Shown here: piece after piece, positions 32,761 to 41,088 of the stretch
Position numbering within the stretch: the first letter of the stretch is position 1
Layout of the letters: the number at the start of each line of letters is the position of its first letter
DNA from: Exiguobacterium sp. Helios
Lineage (GTDB): Bacteria; Bacillota; Bacilli; Exiguobacteriales; Exiguobacteriaceae
NCBI RefSeq assembly: GCF_014524545.1
Contig: NZ_CP053557.1
Coordinates: 645,501 to 709,500 of the forward strand
Reading direction: 5' to 3'
DNA: 64,000 nt
The notes under the pieces: model-generated
What the model was told of the DNA's origin: nothing
Database searches by the model: none
What the model saw: only the letters and a program-made list of their open reading frames with translations
Made by a program: the position numbers and the translations under genes

Positions 32761-32788
32761 TCGGTTAATCGGTACATAATTTAAAGGA

Positions 32789-33061
32789 TTACGATCGAAT
32801 CCACAAAATCCAAAGCGTAGCATGAAGTAAAATTGCTAACGGTACAAAGAGTTGGAATTTGGCGGTCCGTGTTTTATGCCGGACGAGTTGCATTGCCAAA
32901 AGCGTCCCGAGAGCGCCGCCTAAAAAAGCAATTGTCAACAAGGTGGCTTCCGGCGTCCGCCATTCGTGTTGCTGCGCTTGGCGTTTATCCCGCCACATTG
33001 AAACAAATCCAATGACGGTCATGATGCCGTAAAATACAACGATACCTGAAAAAATAGTCAT
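32789..33061 (-). CDS. DUF1294 small membrane protein
   Basis: A 90-residue protein with three hydrophobic segments and the DUF1294 pattern (SMWRDKRQAQQHEWRTPEATLLTIAFLGGALGTLLAMQLVRHKTRTAKF). Function unknown. The reading frame runs upstream into the TPM gene, but the ATG at 33061 gives the family length. It lies eight bases after the TPM protein stop, so it belongs to that operon. Confidence 0.85.
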   Translation of the reverse strand: MTIFSGIVVFYGIMTVIGFVSMWRDKRQAQQHEWRTPEATLLTIAFLGGALGTLLAMQLVRHKTRTAKFQLFVPLAILLHATLWILWIRS

Positions 33062-33069
33062 AGCAGTCC

Positions 33070-33807
33070 TTACCTTTCCGCACCGCCGCCGCCGGAACTG
33101 CCGCCACCGCCCCGGCTGCCGCCACCGCCTCCACCACCACGCATGATAGCGGAAAAGATGTTGATGATGGCAAAAAAGAACATCCCGCCGGTGAACTTCA
33201 TATCGAGGAATAACAAGAGAACGAGACCTGCGCCAATCAGGACTTTTGCCCATGTACTCAAACCGTCGTCCGCACTTTTCTTAACCGGATCCTGCGATTC
33301 AAGCGATTGTTCTTTCGAAACGACACTGACGACCGCTTTATATGTTTCGGACGCTGCTTTACCATACTCGCCTTGATCACGATAGGGAACAGCGTACTTG
33401 TCGAGGATGCGTCCGGCTGTGATGTCGGTCAGAATGCCTTCGAGCTTATAGCCGACTTCGATCCGGAAGTTCCGGTCTTTTTCGTTTGGTGCCACGACAA
33501 CGAGAATTCCGTTATCTTTTCCGGCCTGTCCAATACCTTGAGCCCGGAACGTTTCATTGGCATACGTGCTTAGATCTTGTCCTTTTAAATCCGGCACAGT
33601 CTTGAGCACGACCTGTGCCGTTGTATATTGTTCGAGTTCTTGCCCGAGACGAGCGAGTTCCGCTTCTTCCGACGCGGTCAGCAGCTGTGCATCATCCTGA
33701 ATGAAGAATGCTGCGCCCGTGCGTTCTGACACGGCTTCGGCAGTCGGAGTCAGAAGGAAGAAGACGAGGAACGCGGTAAAAAGCAGTCGCGTTCGTCGCC
33801 AAATCAT
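33070..33807 (-). CDS. TPM-domain membrane protein (YgcG family)
   Basis: A 245-residue exported protein: signal peptide about 1-25 (RRTRLLFTAFLVFFLLTPTAEA), an extracytoplasmic TPM domain about 30-170 (DDAQLLTASEEAELARLGQELE, DNGILVVVAPNEKDRNFRIEVGY), a membrane segment about 190-220, and a glycine-rich low-complexity tail ending GGGGAER. TPM proteins pair with LemA. Here its start overlaps the lemA stop by four bases. The role is thought to be in envelope stress or cytochrome/photosystem maintenance in other bacteria, but is not settled in Firmicutes. Confidence 0.88.
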   Translation of the reverse strand: MIWRRTRLLFTAFLVFFLLTPTAEAVSERTGAAFFIQDDAQLLTASEEAELARLGQELEQYTTAQVVLKTVPDLKGQDLSTYANETFRAQGIGQAGKDNGILVVVAPNEKDRNFRIEVGYKLEGILTDITAGRILDKYAVPYRDQGEYGKAASETYKAVVSVVSKEQSLESQDPVKKSADDGLSTWAKVLIGAGLVLLLFLDMKFTGGMFFFAIINIFSAIMRGGGGGGGSRGGGGSSGGGGAER

Positions 33808-34397
33808 TTCGAGTCACTATTGAAGTCGACCGTCGGATTTTCACGGTCACTTTCGGAGATTTCATAATATGGTTTTTTCTCGAAACCAAATGCCGAAGCA
33901 TAAAGCGAAGTTGGGAAACTGCGACGTTTTTTGTTATAGACTGTCACAGCATCATTATAATCTTTACGGGCAATACCCAGACGATTTTCCGTTCCTTCGA
34001 GTGTATCCATCAACGATTGGAACCGTTCGCTTGATTTTAAGTCCGGATATGTCGTTTGCAACGCGATTAATCCACGAAGCGAAGATGTGACCTGTTGATC
34101 GGCTTCAATCCGTTGTTCTGTTGAAGCAGCACGTGCTAAGCCGGCTTGTGCTTCAGCGATATCACCATACACTTTTTGTTCCTGACCGGCGACACCTTTG
34201 ACGGTTTCGACGAGATTCGGAATTAAATCCGCCCGGCGTTTGATTTGATTATCGACTTGCGACCACTTATTTGAAACATCTTCTTCCACATTGACGAGAC
34301 TGTTGTATTGTCCGATTGCTAAAAATGCAATGAGGACGACGACCGCAATCCCGATGATGAGAGGTAACTTGGAACCTCCACGATTTCTACGAGCCAT
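33804..34397 (-). CDS. lemA: LemA family membrane protein
   Basis: A 197-residue protein with an N-terminal membrane anchor (LPLIIGIAVVVLIAFLAIG) and a helical domain showing YNSLVNVEEDVSNKWSQVDNQIKRRADLIPNLVETVKG and AGLARAAS, the family signature. AAGGAG precedes; the ATG at 34397 is preferred over a GTG at 34409 that overlaps the binding site. Operon order is lemA, TPM, DUF1294. Confidence 0.92.
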   Translation of the reverse strand: MARRNRGGSKLPLIIGIAVVVLIAFLAIGQYNSLVNVEEDVSNKWSQVDNQIKRRADLIPNLVETVKGVAGQEQKVYGDIAEAQAGLARAASTEQRIEADQQVTSSLRGLIALQTTYPDLKSSERFQSLMDTLEGTENRLGIARKDYNDAVTVYNKKRRSFPTSLYASAFGFEKKPYYEISESDRENPTVDFNSDSK

Positions 34398-34471
34398 AAC
34401 GATGACCACTCCTTTTTTCTGTATCTCAACTATATATACCCTAATCGTTCTTAATTAGTTTCATGAAAATG

Positions 34472-34502
34472 AAAAACTACCAACGATTCGCTGGTAGTTT
34501 GA
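34472..34502 (-). terminator. Terminator of uppP
   Basis: On the minus strand AAACTACCA pairs with TGGTAGTTT, followed by TTCATTTTC, just past the uppP stop. Confidence 0.8.
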
Positions 34503-34505
34503 GGA

Positions 34506-35342
34506 TTACATGTAGACGATGACCGCAAGAATGGCTGCCAGGACAAGGCGGTAAATCGCAAACGGAACGAGTTTGATTTTGTTGATCAGTTTCAGGAAGA
34601 AACGAATCGACAGTAACGCAAAACCGAACGAAGCGATGAAACCGACGATGTAAAAGCTGAGGTGTGCCATTTCGATGTACTGCCAATTTTTAACGAGTGA
34701 CAGGGCACTTGCACCAAACATGATCGGAACAGCCATGATGAACGTAAAGTCTGCTGCCGTCCGGTGATTCATCCCGAGGAAAACCCCTCCGGAAATCGTC
34801 GAACCCGACCGTGAGAAGCCCGGCCAAAGCGAGATACATTGGAATAGACCGACAAGTGCAGCCTGGCGGTACGAAATCTGATCAAGCGTCGTTGTTTTCG
34901 GTTCTTTTGGTCCGAATTTGTCGGCGGCAATCATCAAGATGGCGCCGGTTGCAAGACCGATGATGACGGTATCAATCGAGAAGAGGTTCTCATCGATGAA
35001 GTCTTCAAACAACAGACCGAGAACAGCCGCCGGAAGTAGACCAATCAGGACGTGACGTAATTTTAACTTGTGAGTACCGGTTGCATCATGTTCGCCTTCG
35101 ATCTTGTAGAGACCAATCAGGCTGAACAACCGTTTCCAAAAGACGACGATGACGGCTAAAATCGAACCGAGCTGGATGACAATCTTAAATGTATTCGCGG
35201 AGTACTGAGTTAAGAACTCTGAAGTCTGCAGCCACATATCATCGACGATGATCATATGTCCGGTCGAGGAGACAGGGGCGAATTCCGTCATTCCTTCGAC
35301 GAAACCGAGTAAAAGTGCTTTAAGTAATTCAATGATAGTCAT
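34506..35342 (-). CDS. uppP: Undecaprenyl-diphosphatase
   Basis: A 278-residue polytopic membrane phosphatase that recycles undecaprenyl pyrophosphate for wall synthesis and confers basal bacitracin resistance. The two signature motifs are present: LGFVEGMTEFAPVSSTGHMII with the glutamate-rich stretch near the N-terminus, and SLWPGFSRSGSTISGGVFLGMNH. GAAGGAGAATAAC precedes the ATG. Here the first motif reads MTEFAPVS rather than LTEFLPIS, within family variation. Confidence 0.94.
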   Translation of the reverse strand: MTIIELLKALLLGFVEGMTEFAPVSSTGHMIIVDDMWLQTSEFLTQYSANTFKIVIQLGSILAVIVVFWKRLFSLIGLYKIEGEHDATGTHKLKLRHVLIGLLPAAVLGLLFEDFIDENLFSIDTVIIGLATGAILMIAADKFGPKEPKTTTLDQISYRQAALVGLFQCISLWPGFSRSGSTISGGVFLGMNHRTAADFTFIMAVPIMFGASALSLVKNWQYIEMAHLSFYIVGFIASFGFALLSIRFFLKLINKIKLVPFAIYRLVLAAILAVIVYM

Positions 35343-35479
35343 GTTATTCTCCTTCTATATTTTACTATCTAAAAACATATCACGTTTTATTCTTCTGAGA
35401 TAGAACTAATCAAAATATCGGGCGCAAGTCTGAGACAAAAGTGACTTGTTGAAAAATCAAAAAGAGCGTAAACTATTCT

Positions 35480-35500
35480 TATAATCAAACTATCGTTTGA
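35480..35500 (+). promoter_or_regulatory. -10 box and candidate CadC/CzrA-type operator of the P-type ATPase gene
   Basis: TATAAT (35480-35485) runs into the inverted repeat TCAAAC-TATC-GTTTGA (35485-35500), followed by ATGAGG. This closely resembles the ArsR/SmtB-family cad operator (TCAAATAAATATTTGAATGA in pI258, from memory). No ArsR-type gene is adjacent. The -35 region is weak. Confidence 0.6.
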
Positions 35501-35513
35501 ATGAGGTGAGAGA

Positions 35514-37637
35514 ATGGAAGCAAAAACAGAACGTCTTCAGATTACAGGAATCGATTGTGCGAACTGCGCGGCAAAAGTGGAGCGGGGTGTTGCGAACGTA
35601 ACAGGCATTGAACAGGCAGATTTGGATTTTGCCGGTCAGAAACTTTATCTGACGTATGAAAAGGACGTTGCATACGACGAGACGTATCAGGCAGTCATTG
35701 AACGGATTCAGCAGCTCGAACCGGATGTACAAGTGATACGGACAGCATCCGCAGAAGCAGTTGATCCGCATCAACAGGTGGGACATGACCATAGTCATCC
35801 GCACGATCACGGTCCATTTTTAAATCGTACGAAAAAAATACAATATAGTATCGGGATGATATCCTTCATCGGTGCCTTTTTTGTTCCGGGATCAATTGAC
35901 CTTCTATTTTTTACGATTGCCTACTTTTTAATCGGTTGGGATGTCCTTCGAACCGCTGTAAGAAATATCCGGCAAGGTCAAGTGTTTGATGAGAACTTTT
36001 TAATGGTCATTGCGACGGCTGGTGCTTTTTTAATCGGAGAATATCCGGAAGCCGTCGCTGTGATGCTGTTTTATCAAGTCGGTGAGTTTTTCCAACACCG
36101 TGCCGTCGATCAGTCGCGTAAATCGATTGCCGCGTTGATGGACATCCGGCCGGATATCGCGACGCTTGAGGATGGCCGGCGTGTGAGTCCGGAACAGGTG
36201 AACATCGGTCAACGGATTATTGTCCGGGCAGGGGAGAAGATTCCACTGGATGGGACTGTTCTTGAAGGGGAAGCGTTCATCGATACGACGGCATTGACCG
36301 GTGAATCGGTCCCGCGGCGTGTCCGTCCGACCGAGCCGATTTTAGCCGGGACGATTAATACCGATGGTCATCTGTTGATTCAGGTCGATCGACGATACAG
36401 TGAGTCGACCGTCGCTAAAATTCTGGATTTAGTCGAAAATGCGTCACGCCATAAAGCACCGACGGAAAAATTCATTACACGATTTGCACGGATTTATACA
36501 CCGATTGTCGTCGTGATTGCAACACTTCTTGCCATCGTGCCGCCACTCGTTGTGACGGGAGCAGCTTGGAACGACTGGATTTACCGGGCACTTGTGTTCC
36601 TTGTCATCAGTTGTCCCTGTGCGCTCGTGATTTCAATCCCGCTCGGCTTCTTTAGTGGAATCGGTGTTGCTTCGAAACGCGGTATTCTTGTCAAAGGCGG
36701 AAATCATCTCGAAGCGTTACAACAACTCGATACGGTCGTCTTCGATAAAACGGGAACGTTGACGGAAGGTGTGTTTGAAGTCGTCGAACTGAAAGCCGTG
36801 CATGGATCGGAAGACGAACTGCTTCGCGTCGCAGCGACCGTTGAGCAACACTCGAATCATCCAATCGCAAAATCGATTCAACGGATGTATGCCCTGCATG
36901 GTTCTATTCCGACCGCTGTTCAAGACTATCAGGAAGTAGCCGGTTCCGGCGTCGCCGGACGGTTCGGCACGGATCAGATTCAGGCGGGAAATGCCCGGTG
37001 GTTCAAAGAACTCGGCTTGATGCCGCTCGATCAGACCGAAGACGGGACTTATGTGCATGTTGCCCGAAACGACAGCTACCTTGGATATATCCGGATTGCC
37101 GACCGTATTAAAGATACGACGATAGAAGCATTACGCGAACTAAAAACACTCGGGATTCGCCAGACAATCATGTTGACCGGAGACCGGCGGGAAACGGCGG
37201 AACGGATCGGGCAGCAAATCGGGATAACGCAAGTAAAGGCAGAACTGTTGCCACATCAAAAAGTGGAACAACTCGAAGCGATCTTAGATCAAGCAAAGGG
37301 ACGGGTCGCGTTTGTCGGGGACGGAATTAATGATGCTCCCGTATTGACGCGGGCGGATGTCGGGATTGCGATGGGTGGACTTGGAAGTGACGTCGCGATT
37401 GAAGCAGCGGATGTCGTCCTGATGACGGATGAACCGAAACAACTGGTCGAAGCGATTCGGATTGCCCGGTCGACACGCCGGATCGTCTATCAGAACATTA
37501 CGTTTGCATTAGGTATCAAAGGGATTTTCTTATTGCTTGGTGCCTTTGGTGTTGCGACGATGTGGGAAGCCGTTTTTGCCGATGTCGGTGTGACAGTCCT
37601 CGCTGTCCTAAATGCGATGCGGATTTTACGAAAATAA
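35514..37637 (+). CDS. cadA: Heavy-metal (Cd2+/Zn2+) exporting P1B-type ATPase
   Basis: A 707-residue metal pump. Domains in order: an HMA domain with ITGIDCANCAAKVERG, a His-rich linker (HQQVGHDHSHPHDHG), membrane segments, the actuator region TALTGESVPRRV, the metal-site SCPCALVISIPL, the phosphorylation site FDKTGTLTEG, the nucleotide-binding HSNHPIAKSI, GDGINDAPVLTRADVGIAMG and C-terminal helices. CPC plus one GxDCANC domain and the His linker fit Cd/Zn/Pb export (P1B-2). GAGGTGAGAGA precedes the ATG. The upstream inverted repeat suggests metal-responsive control by a regulator encoded elsewhere. Confidence 0.92.
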   Translation: MEAKTERLQITGIDCANCAAKVERGVANVTGIEQADLDFAGQKLYLTYEKDVAYDETYQAVIERIQQLEPDVQVIRTASAEAVDPHQQVGHDHSHPHDHGPFLNRTKKIQYSIGMISFIGAFFVPGSIDLLFFTIAYFLIGWDVLRTAVRNIRQGQVFDENFLMVIATAGAFLIGEYPEAVAVMLFYQVGEFFQHRAVDQSRKSIAALMDIRPDIATLEDGRRVSPEQVNIGQRIIVRAGEKIPLDGTVLEGEAFIDTTALTGESVPRRVRPTEPILAGTINTDGHLLIQVDRRYSESTVAKILDLVENASRHKAPTEKFITRFARIYTPIVVVIATLLAIVPPLVVTGAAWNDWIYRALVFLVISCPCALVISIPLGFFSGIGVASKRGILVKGGNHLEALQQLDTVVFDKTGTLTEGVFEVVELKAVHGSEDELLRVAATVEQHSNHPIAKSIQRMYALHGSIPTAVQDYQEVAGSGVAGRFGTDQIQAGNARWFKELGLMPLDQTEDGTYVHVARNDSYLGYIRIADRIKDTTIEALRELKTLGIRQTIMLTGDRRETAERIGQQIGITQVKAELLPHQKVEQLEAILDQAKGRVAFVGDGINDAPVLTRADVGIAMGGLGSDVAIEAADVVLMTDEPKQLVEAIRIARSTRRIVYQNITFALGIKGIFLLLGAFGVATMWEAVFADVGVTVLAVLNAMRILRK

Positions 37638-37652
37638 GAATTCAATCTACAA

Positions 37653-37690
37653 ATAAAACCTCTCCCATATTTACACGGGAGAGGTTTTAT
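37653..37690. terminator. Bidirectional terminator
   Basis: ATAAAACCTCTCCC ... GGGAGAGGTTTTAT lies between the convergent ATPase and ZIP transporter genes. Confidence 0.9.
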
Positions 37691-37700
37691 TGATGTTACA

Positions 37701-38513
37701 TCATCCAAGTGCGACGTCAAGAATCATCATAACAGTGAAACCGACCATCAGACCAAGTGTTGCCAAGTCTGATCCGTTTTCAGCCTGTGATTCGGGAATC
37801 AATTCTTCGACGACGACGAAAATCATTGCGCCGGCGGCAAACGCCAAAGCATACGGCAAGAGCGGTTGAATAAAGAAGACGGCAGCAGCTCCGACCATAG
37901 CGGCAATCGGTTCGACGATCGCCGACAATTGTCCGTAGTTAAAAGCCCGCCGACGTGACATGCCTTCTCCGCGAAGCGGAATCGACAAAGCAGCCCCTTC
38001 CGGCATGTTTTGAATCCCGATTCCAAGTGCCAGTGTCAAGGCACCGGCAACGGTCGCACCATCCATGTTCAGTGCGGCGGCACCGAAAGCGACACCGATC
38101 GCGAGTCCTTCCGGGATATTGTGGAGCGTAATCGCGAGAAACAGCAACGTTGTTTTTTTCAGACCGGTCGAAGGACCTTCAGCGGTTTCGAGCGGAGCGG
38201 ATAAGTGCAGATGGGGAGTTACAAAATCCAGGAGGCGGACAAAAAAACCGCCTGCCAGAAAACCGATTGCGGCCGGCAACCAGGCAATCCCACCATCTTT
38301 TTCCGTAAATTCAATTGCCGGGGCAAGCAAGGACCAAAACGACGCCGCAATCATGACACCGGCTGCAAAGCCGAGCATCATATTCATGACCCGTTTTTCA
38401 ATCGTCGTAAAGACGAAGACAAGTGCGGCCCCGAGTGCCGTCAATCCCCAGGTCATCATACCGGCAAGCAGGGCTTGCATGACGACCGGAAGTCCGGTAA
38501 ACCATTCCATCAT
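37701..38513 (-). CDS. ZIP-family divalent metal transporter (GufA type)
   Basis: A 270-residue membrane protein with eight hydrophobic segments and the metal-site helices TLHNIPEGLAIGVAFG and GIQNMPEGAALSIPL plus VVVEELIPESQ, the ZIP/GufA signature. It probably takes up Zn2+ or another divalent cation. The frame begins at a TTG (38540), but AGAAGGA nine bases before the ATG at 38513 sets the start. It is convergent with the metal-exporting ATPase, so import and export of divalent metals are side by side. Confidence 0.88.
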   Translation of the reverse strand: MMEWFTGLPVVMQALLAGMMTWGLTALGAALVFVFTTIEKRVMNMMLGFAAGVMIAASFWSLLAPAIEFTEKDGGIAWLPAAIGFLAGGFFVRLLDFVTPHLHLSAPLETAEGPSTGLKKTTLLFLAITLHNIPEGLAIGVAFGAAALNMDGATVAGALTLALGIGIQNMPEGAALSIPLRGEGMSRRRAFNYGQLSAIVEPIAAMVGAAAVFFIQPLLPYALAFAAGAMIFVVVEELIPESQAENGSDLATLGLMVGFTVMMILDVALG

Positions 38514-38582
38514 ACCAATCAATCCTTCTTTCAATGACAATTCTTAAAATAAGTGCGTATCGTACAGCAGCTTCTGTCTCTT

Positions 38583-38912
38583 CTACCCGTTTTCGATCCG
38601 GATGATTCGTCCGAGCGGAATTTCAATCCGTGAGGACCCGCGCAAAACAAGGTACGCGCGCTCACGGTGAACCTGCTCGATGAATCCGGATGTCGTGACA
38701 TAGCCTCTTTCACTATAATACGTGATTTCGAGCTCGGTTCCTTCTATTAATGATTGTTCGAGTAAAAAATGCCAAGGATACTGCAGTTGTTCATCGATGA
38801 CAGGAAAATCGATGTGATGTTTTTCAAGATAATAGGCTTTAAGCAACTGGATGTGTTCCGGCATCAAAAAGGGAAGCCACTTGAGATTTCCGCGGTCACG
38901 GTAACGTGTCAT
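38583..38912 (-). CDS. YolD-like protein
   Basis: A 109-residue YolD-family protein (RGNLKWLPFLMPEHIQLLKAYY ... YYSERGYVTTSGFIEQVHRERAYLVL). YolD proteins are partners or regulators of Y-family polymerases of the UvrX/YqjW type and are encoded after them. It overlaps the end of the polymerase gene by 17 bases. GGGAGGTGATTTAC is an ideal binding site for the ATG at 38912; the longer upstream frame is not used. Confidence 0.87.
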   Translation of the reverse strand: MTRYRDRGNLKWLPFLMPEHIQLLKAYYLEKHHIDFPVIDEQLQYPWHFLLEQSLIEGTELEITYYSERGYVTTSGFIEQVHRERAYLVLRGSSRIEIPLGRIIRIENG

Positions 38913-40221
38913 GTAAATCACCTCCCGGATGTCCGCCGACGAATCGGAGCCGGCGTTTCGCGACACTTGTATCGAGGAAAGACACCGCCAGCCGGATCGT
39001 TCCTTTTCCGTAACGTAAATTGACATGGTCGATGGCTTTTAATAACCGTTTTCTGCGCCAGACCTTTGTATTGTCCTCAAACAAGGACAATTGAAGTGTT
39101 CCTTGATCCGGGGTGAGTTGTCCGAGGGCGACCGATAGAAAGCGAACCGGTTCACCGTCGAGCCAATTCGGTTCGAACAATTGGAGGACGTAACGCAACA
39201 ACAGCCGTTCATCGGCTGTCGGATAAGGCAGGCGGAGCTGTTTCGAAAAGCCATCCCGGGTGACATGGCGGGAGTAGCGAACGCCGAGATGCACCGTCCA
39301 ACCGACTTGATTAGAAAAACGGACCCGTGCCGCGACATCACCTGCTAATTCGGAGAGGACTAAACGAATCTGTTCGTACTGGTAATAGTCACGCATCAAG
39401 GTCACTCCATGGCCGATCGTTCGTTTGGCATCGGATGTGGTCTGAAATAAAGTCAGGGGATTGATGATCGTCGGAGAACTGTCAATTCCCCAGGCGTGAT
39501 GCCAAAGTTCTGCCCCGATTACGCCGAACCGTTCGTGCAGATCTTCCACCCGTGCTGCTGCCAGGTCACCAATCGTTTCGATACCAAGCGCCAGCAAATT
39601 CTGTTCCATCATCCGTCCGATGCCCCACATTTTACGAATCGGAAAATCGTGCAGCAACCGGGAAACATCCGCATATCCGCATCGTGCGATGCCTTCACGT
39701 TTTCCACGTAAATCAAGGACCAGTTTTGCGATGACATTGTTCGGACCAATCCCGATCCGGACCGGAATGCCGGTCTGATGCCAAATCGCCGTCTGGATTT
39801 TTTGAGCCGTTTCAACATCTGAGCCAAAAAGCCGTTCCGTTCCGGTCATATCGATAAAGTTTTCGTCAATCGAATAGATCCGGATCGCGTCGGGAGGTGC
39901 AAACTGATGCAAGACATCCAGTACTTCGATTGATGTTTTCATGTATGCCAGCATCCGCGGTTCGACGAGCACAATCTGTTTCCGCTCACGAGAAGGCAGC
40001 TGCTCAATTTGATAAAGACGACTAGCTGTCTTAATGCCAAGTTGTTTTAAGGCGGGACTGGCCGCAAGAATAACGGATCCGGATCGATGAAGGTCTGATA
40101 CGACAGCGAGTTTCGTCGTCAAAGGAGGAAGGTTTCGGTAACGGCATTCGCAACTGGCATAGAAGGAGACACTGTCGACACAAAAGATGCGTCGATCGGG
40201 AAAAGAGATAGTCGGGTTCAT
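38896..40221 (-). CDS. Y-family DNA polymerase (UvrX/YqjW, ImpB/MucB/SamB type)
   Basis: A 441-residue error-prone lesion-bypass polymerase. FCVDSVSFYASCE holds the first catalytic Asp and IYSIDENFIDMTG the second acidic pair. The thumb shows KMWGIGRMMEQNLLALGIETIGDLA (helix-hairpin-helix), and LQLSLFEDNTK near the C-terminus is a sliding-clamp-binding motif (QLSLF). AAGGAG selects the ATG at 40221. The promoter carries a LexA-type box, so it is SOS-inducible, together with yolD. Confidence 0.92.
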   Translation of the reverse strand: MNPTISFPDRRIFCVDSVSFYASCECRYRNLPPLTTKLAVVSDLHRSGSVILAASPALKQLGIKTASRLYQIEQLPSRERKQIVLVEPRMLAYMKTSIEVLDVLHQFAPPDAIRIYSIDENFIDMTGTERLFGSDVETAQKIQTAIWHQTGIPVRIGIGPNNVIAKLVLDLRGKREGIARCGYADVSRLLHDFPIRKMWGIGRMMEQNLLALGIETIGDLAAARVEDLHERFGVIGAELWHHAWGIDSSPTIINPLTLFQTTSDAKRTIGHGVTLMRDYYQYEQIRLVLSELAGDVAARVRFSNQVGWTVHLGVRYSRHVTRDGFSKQLRLPYPTADERLLLRYVLQLFEPNWLDGEPVRFLSVALGQLTPDQGTLQLSLFEDNTKVWRRKRLLKAIDHVNLRYGKGTIRLAVSFLDTSVAKRRLRFVGGHPGGDLHDTLP

Positions 40222-40245
40222 CGGAAACACTCCTTGATACATAAA

Positions 40246-40259
40246 AGAACGTTTGTTCT
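40246..40259 (-). promoter_or_regulatory. LexA (SOS) box
   Basis: AGAACGTTTGTTCT is a near-perfect match to the Bacillus SOS box core GAAC-N4-GTTC, located between the promoter and start codon of the Y-family polymerase gene. Confidence 0.85.
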
Positions 40260-40272
40260 TGTTTTTGATTTG

Positions 40273-40300
40273 ACTATATCATGGTCTCAGTCGGTCTCAA
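40273..40300 (-). promoter_or_regulatory. Promoter of the Y-polymerase-yolD operon
   Basis: On the minus strand TTGAGA (40300-40295) and TATAGT (40278-40273) are spaced by 16 bases, just upstream of the LexA box. Confidence 0.6.
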
Positions 40301-40378
40301 ATCAAAAAACCAAAAAAAGAGTCAATCTTTGCTACACTAAGAAAGATGAAAGTGAAGTAAAGAAAGAAGGGGAAGTAC

Positions 40379-41026
40379 GTGAAAAAACAAATCATTCAAT
40401 TACCCGAGTTACCGCATCAATTGACAGCAGAAACCTTTGAGGATGTCGAAATCGATGACCCGTATCTGTACCAAACGCTGTATGAAAAAGAGACATTACC
40501 GGTCGAGCTGACAGAACGGCTGGACGTCAATCAAGTCTGTTTTCGGAACGTCTCGTTTGCAGGACTGGTTTTTGAACGGGCTTCATTTGAAAATGTCCGG
40601 TTTGAACAATGTGACTTGACGGGCTGCCAGTTTCAGGACAGTCGTTTTCACCGGATCGTCTTTGAGGATTGTCGTCTGACCGGGATTCACTTTGAGTCCA
40701 ATACAATCGATCATGTGACGATCAAAAACTGTCAGGCTAATTATGCTCAAGTTATCCGGACAGCGTTACGTCACGTCGCACTGGAGCAGACGACGATGCG
40801 GGAAAGCCATTTCTTTGAAATGAAGCCAACCGATTTCCGTCTGCATGAAGTTGATTTATCGGAAAGCCAATGGGTCGAGACGGCGTTAAAAGGACTCGAT
40901 CTGCGGCATGCCGATCTGTCCGGAATCACGATTGATCCACGCTTCTTACCGGGTGCCGTCGTTACGGAAAGCCAGGCCATCACATTTGCCCGTTTACTCG
41001 GACTCGTCATTCCAAGTCACGATTAA
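40379..41026 (+). CDS. Pentapeptide-repeat protein
   Basis: A 215-residue protein with consecutive A(D/N)LxF-type repeats: VCFRNVSFAGLVFERASFENVRFEQCDLTGCQFQDSRF and so on, folding as a right-handed quadrilateral helix. It resembles Qnr-like and McbG-like proteins, some of which protect DNA gyrase, but many homologues have no known role. It starts with GTG (AAAGAAGGGGAAGTAC upstream) and is divergent from the SOS-regulated polymerase operon. Confidence 0.85.
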   Translation: MKKQIIQLPELPHQLTAETFEDVEIDDPYLYQTLYEKETLPVELTERLDVNQVCFRNVSFAGLVFERASFENVRFEQCDLTGCQFQDSRFHRIVFEDCRLTGIHFESNTIDHVTIKNCQANYAQVIRTALRHVALEQTTMRESHFFEMKPTDFRLHEVDLSESQWVETALKGLDLRHADLSGITIDPRFLPGAVVTESQAITFARLLGLVIPSHD

Positions 41027-41030
41027 CGAT

Positions 41031-41088
41031 AAACAAAATGAAGTCCACTGTCCCGGTAGTACTCGGGACAGTGGACTTCATTTTGTTT
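41031..41088. terminator. Bidirectional terminator with 24-25 bp perfect arms
   Basis: AAACAAAATGAAGTCCACTG... is repeated in inverse orientation up to 41088, overlapping the stop codon of the convergent hydrolase gene. It is unusually long and perfect. Confidence 0.88.
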
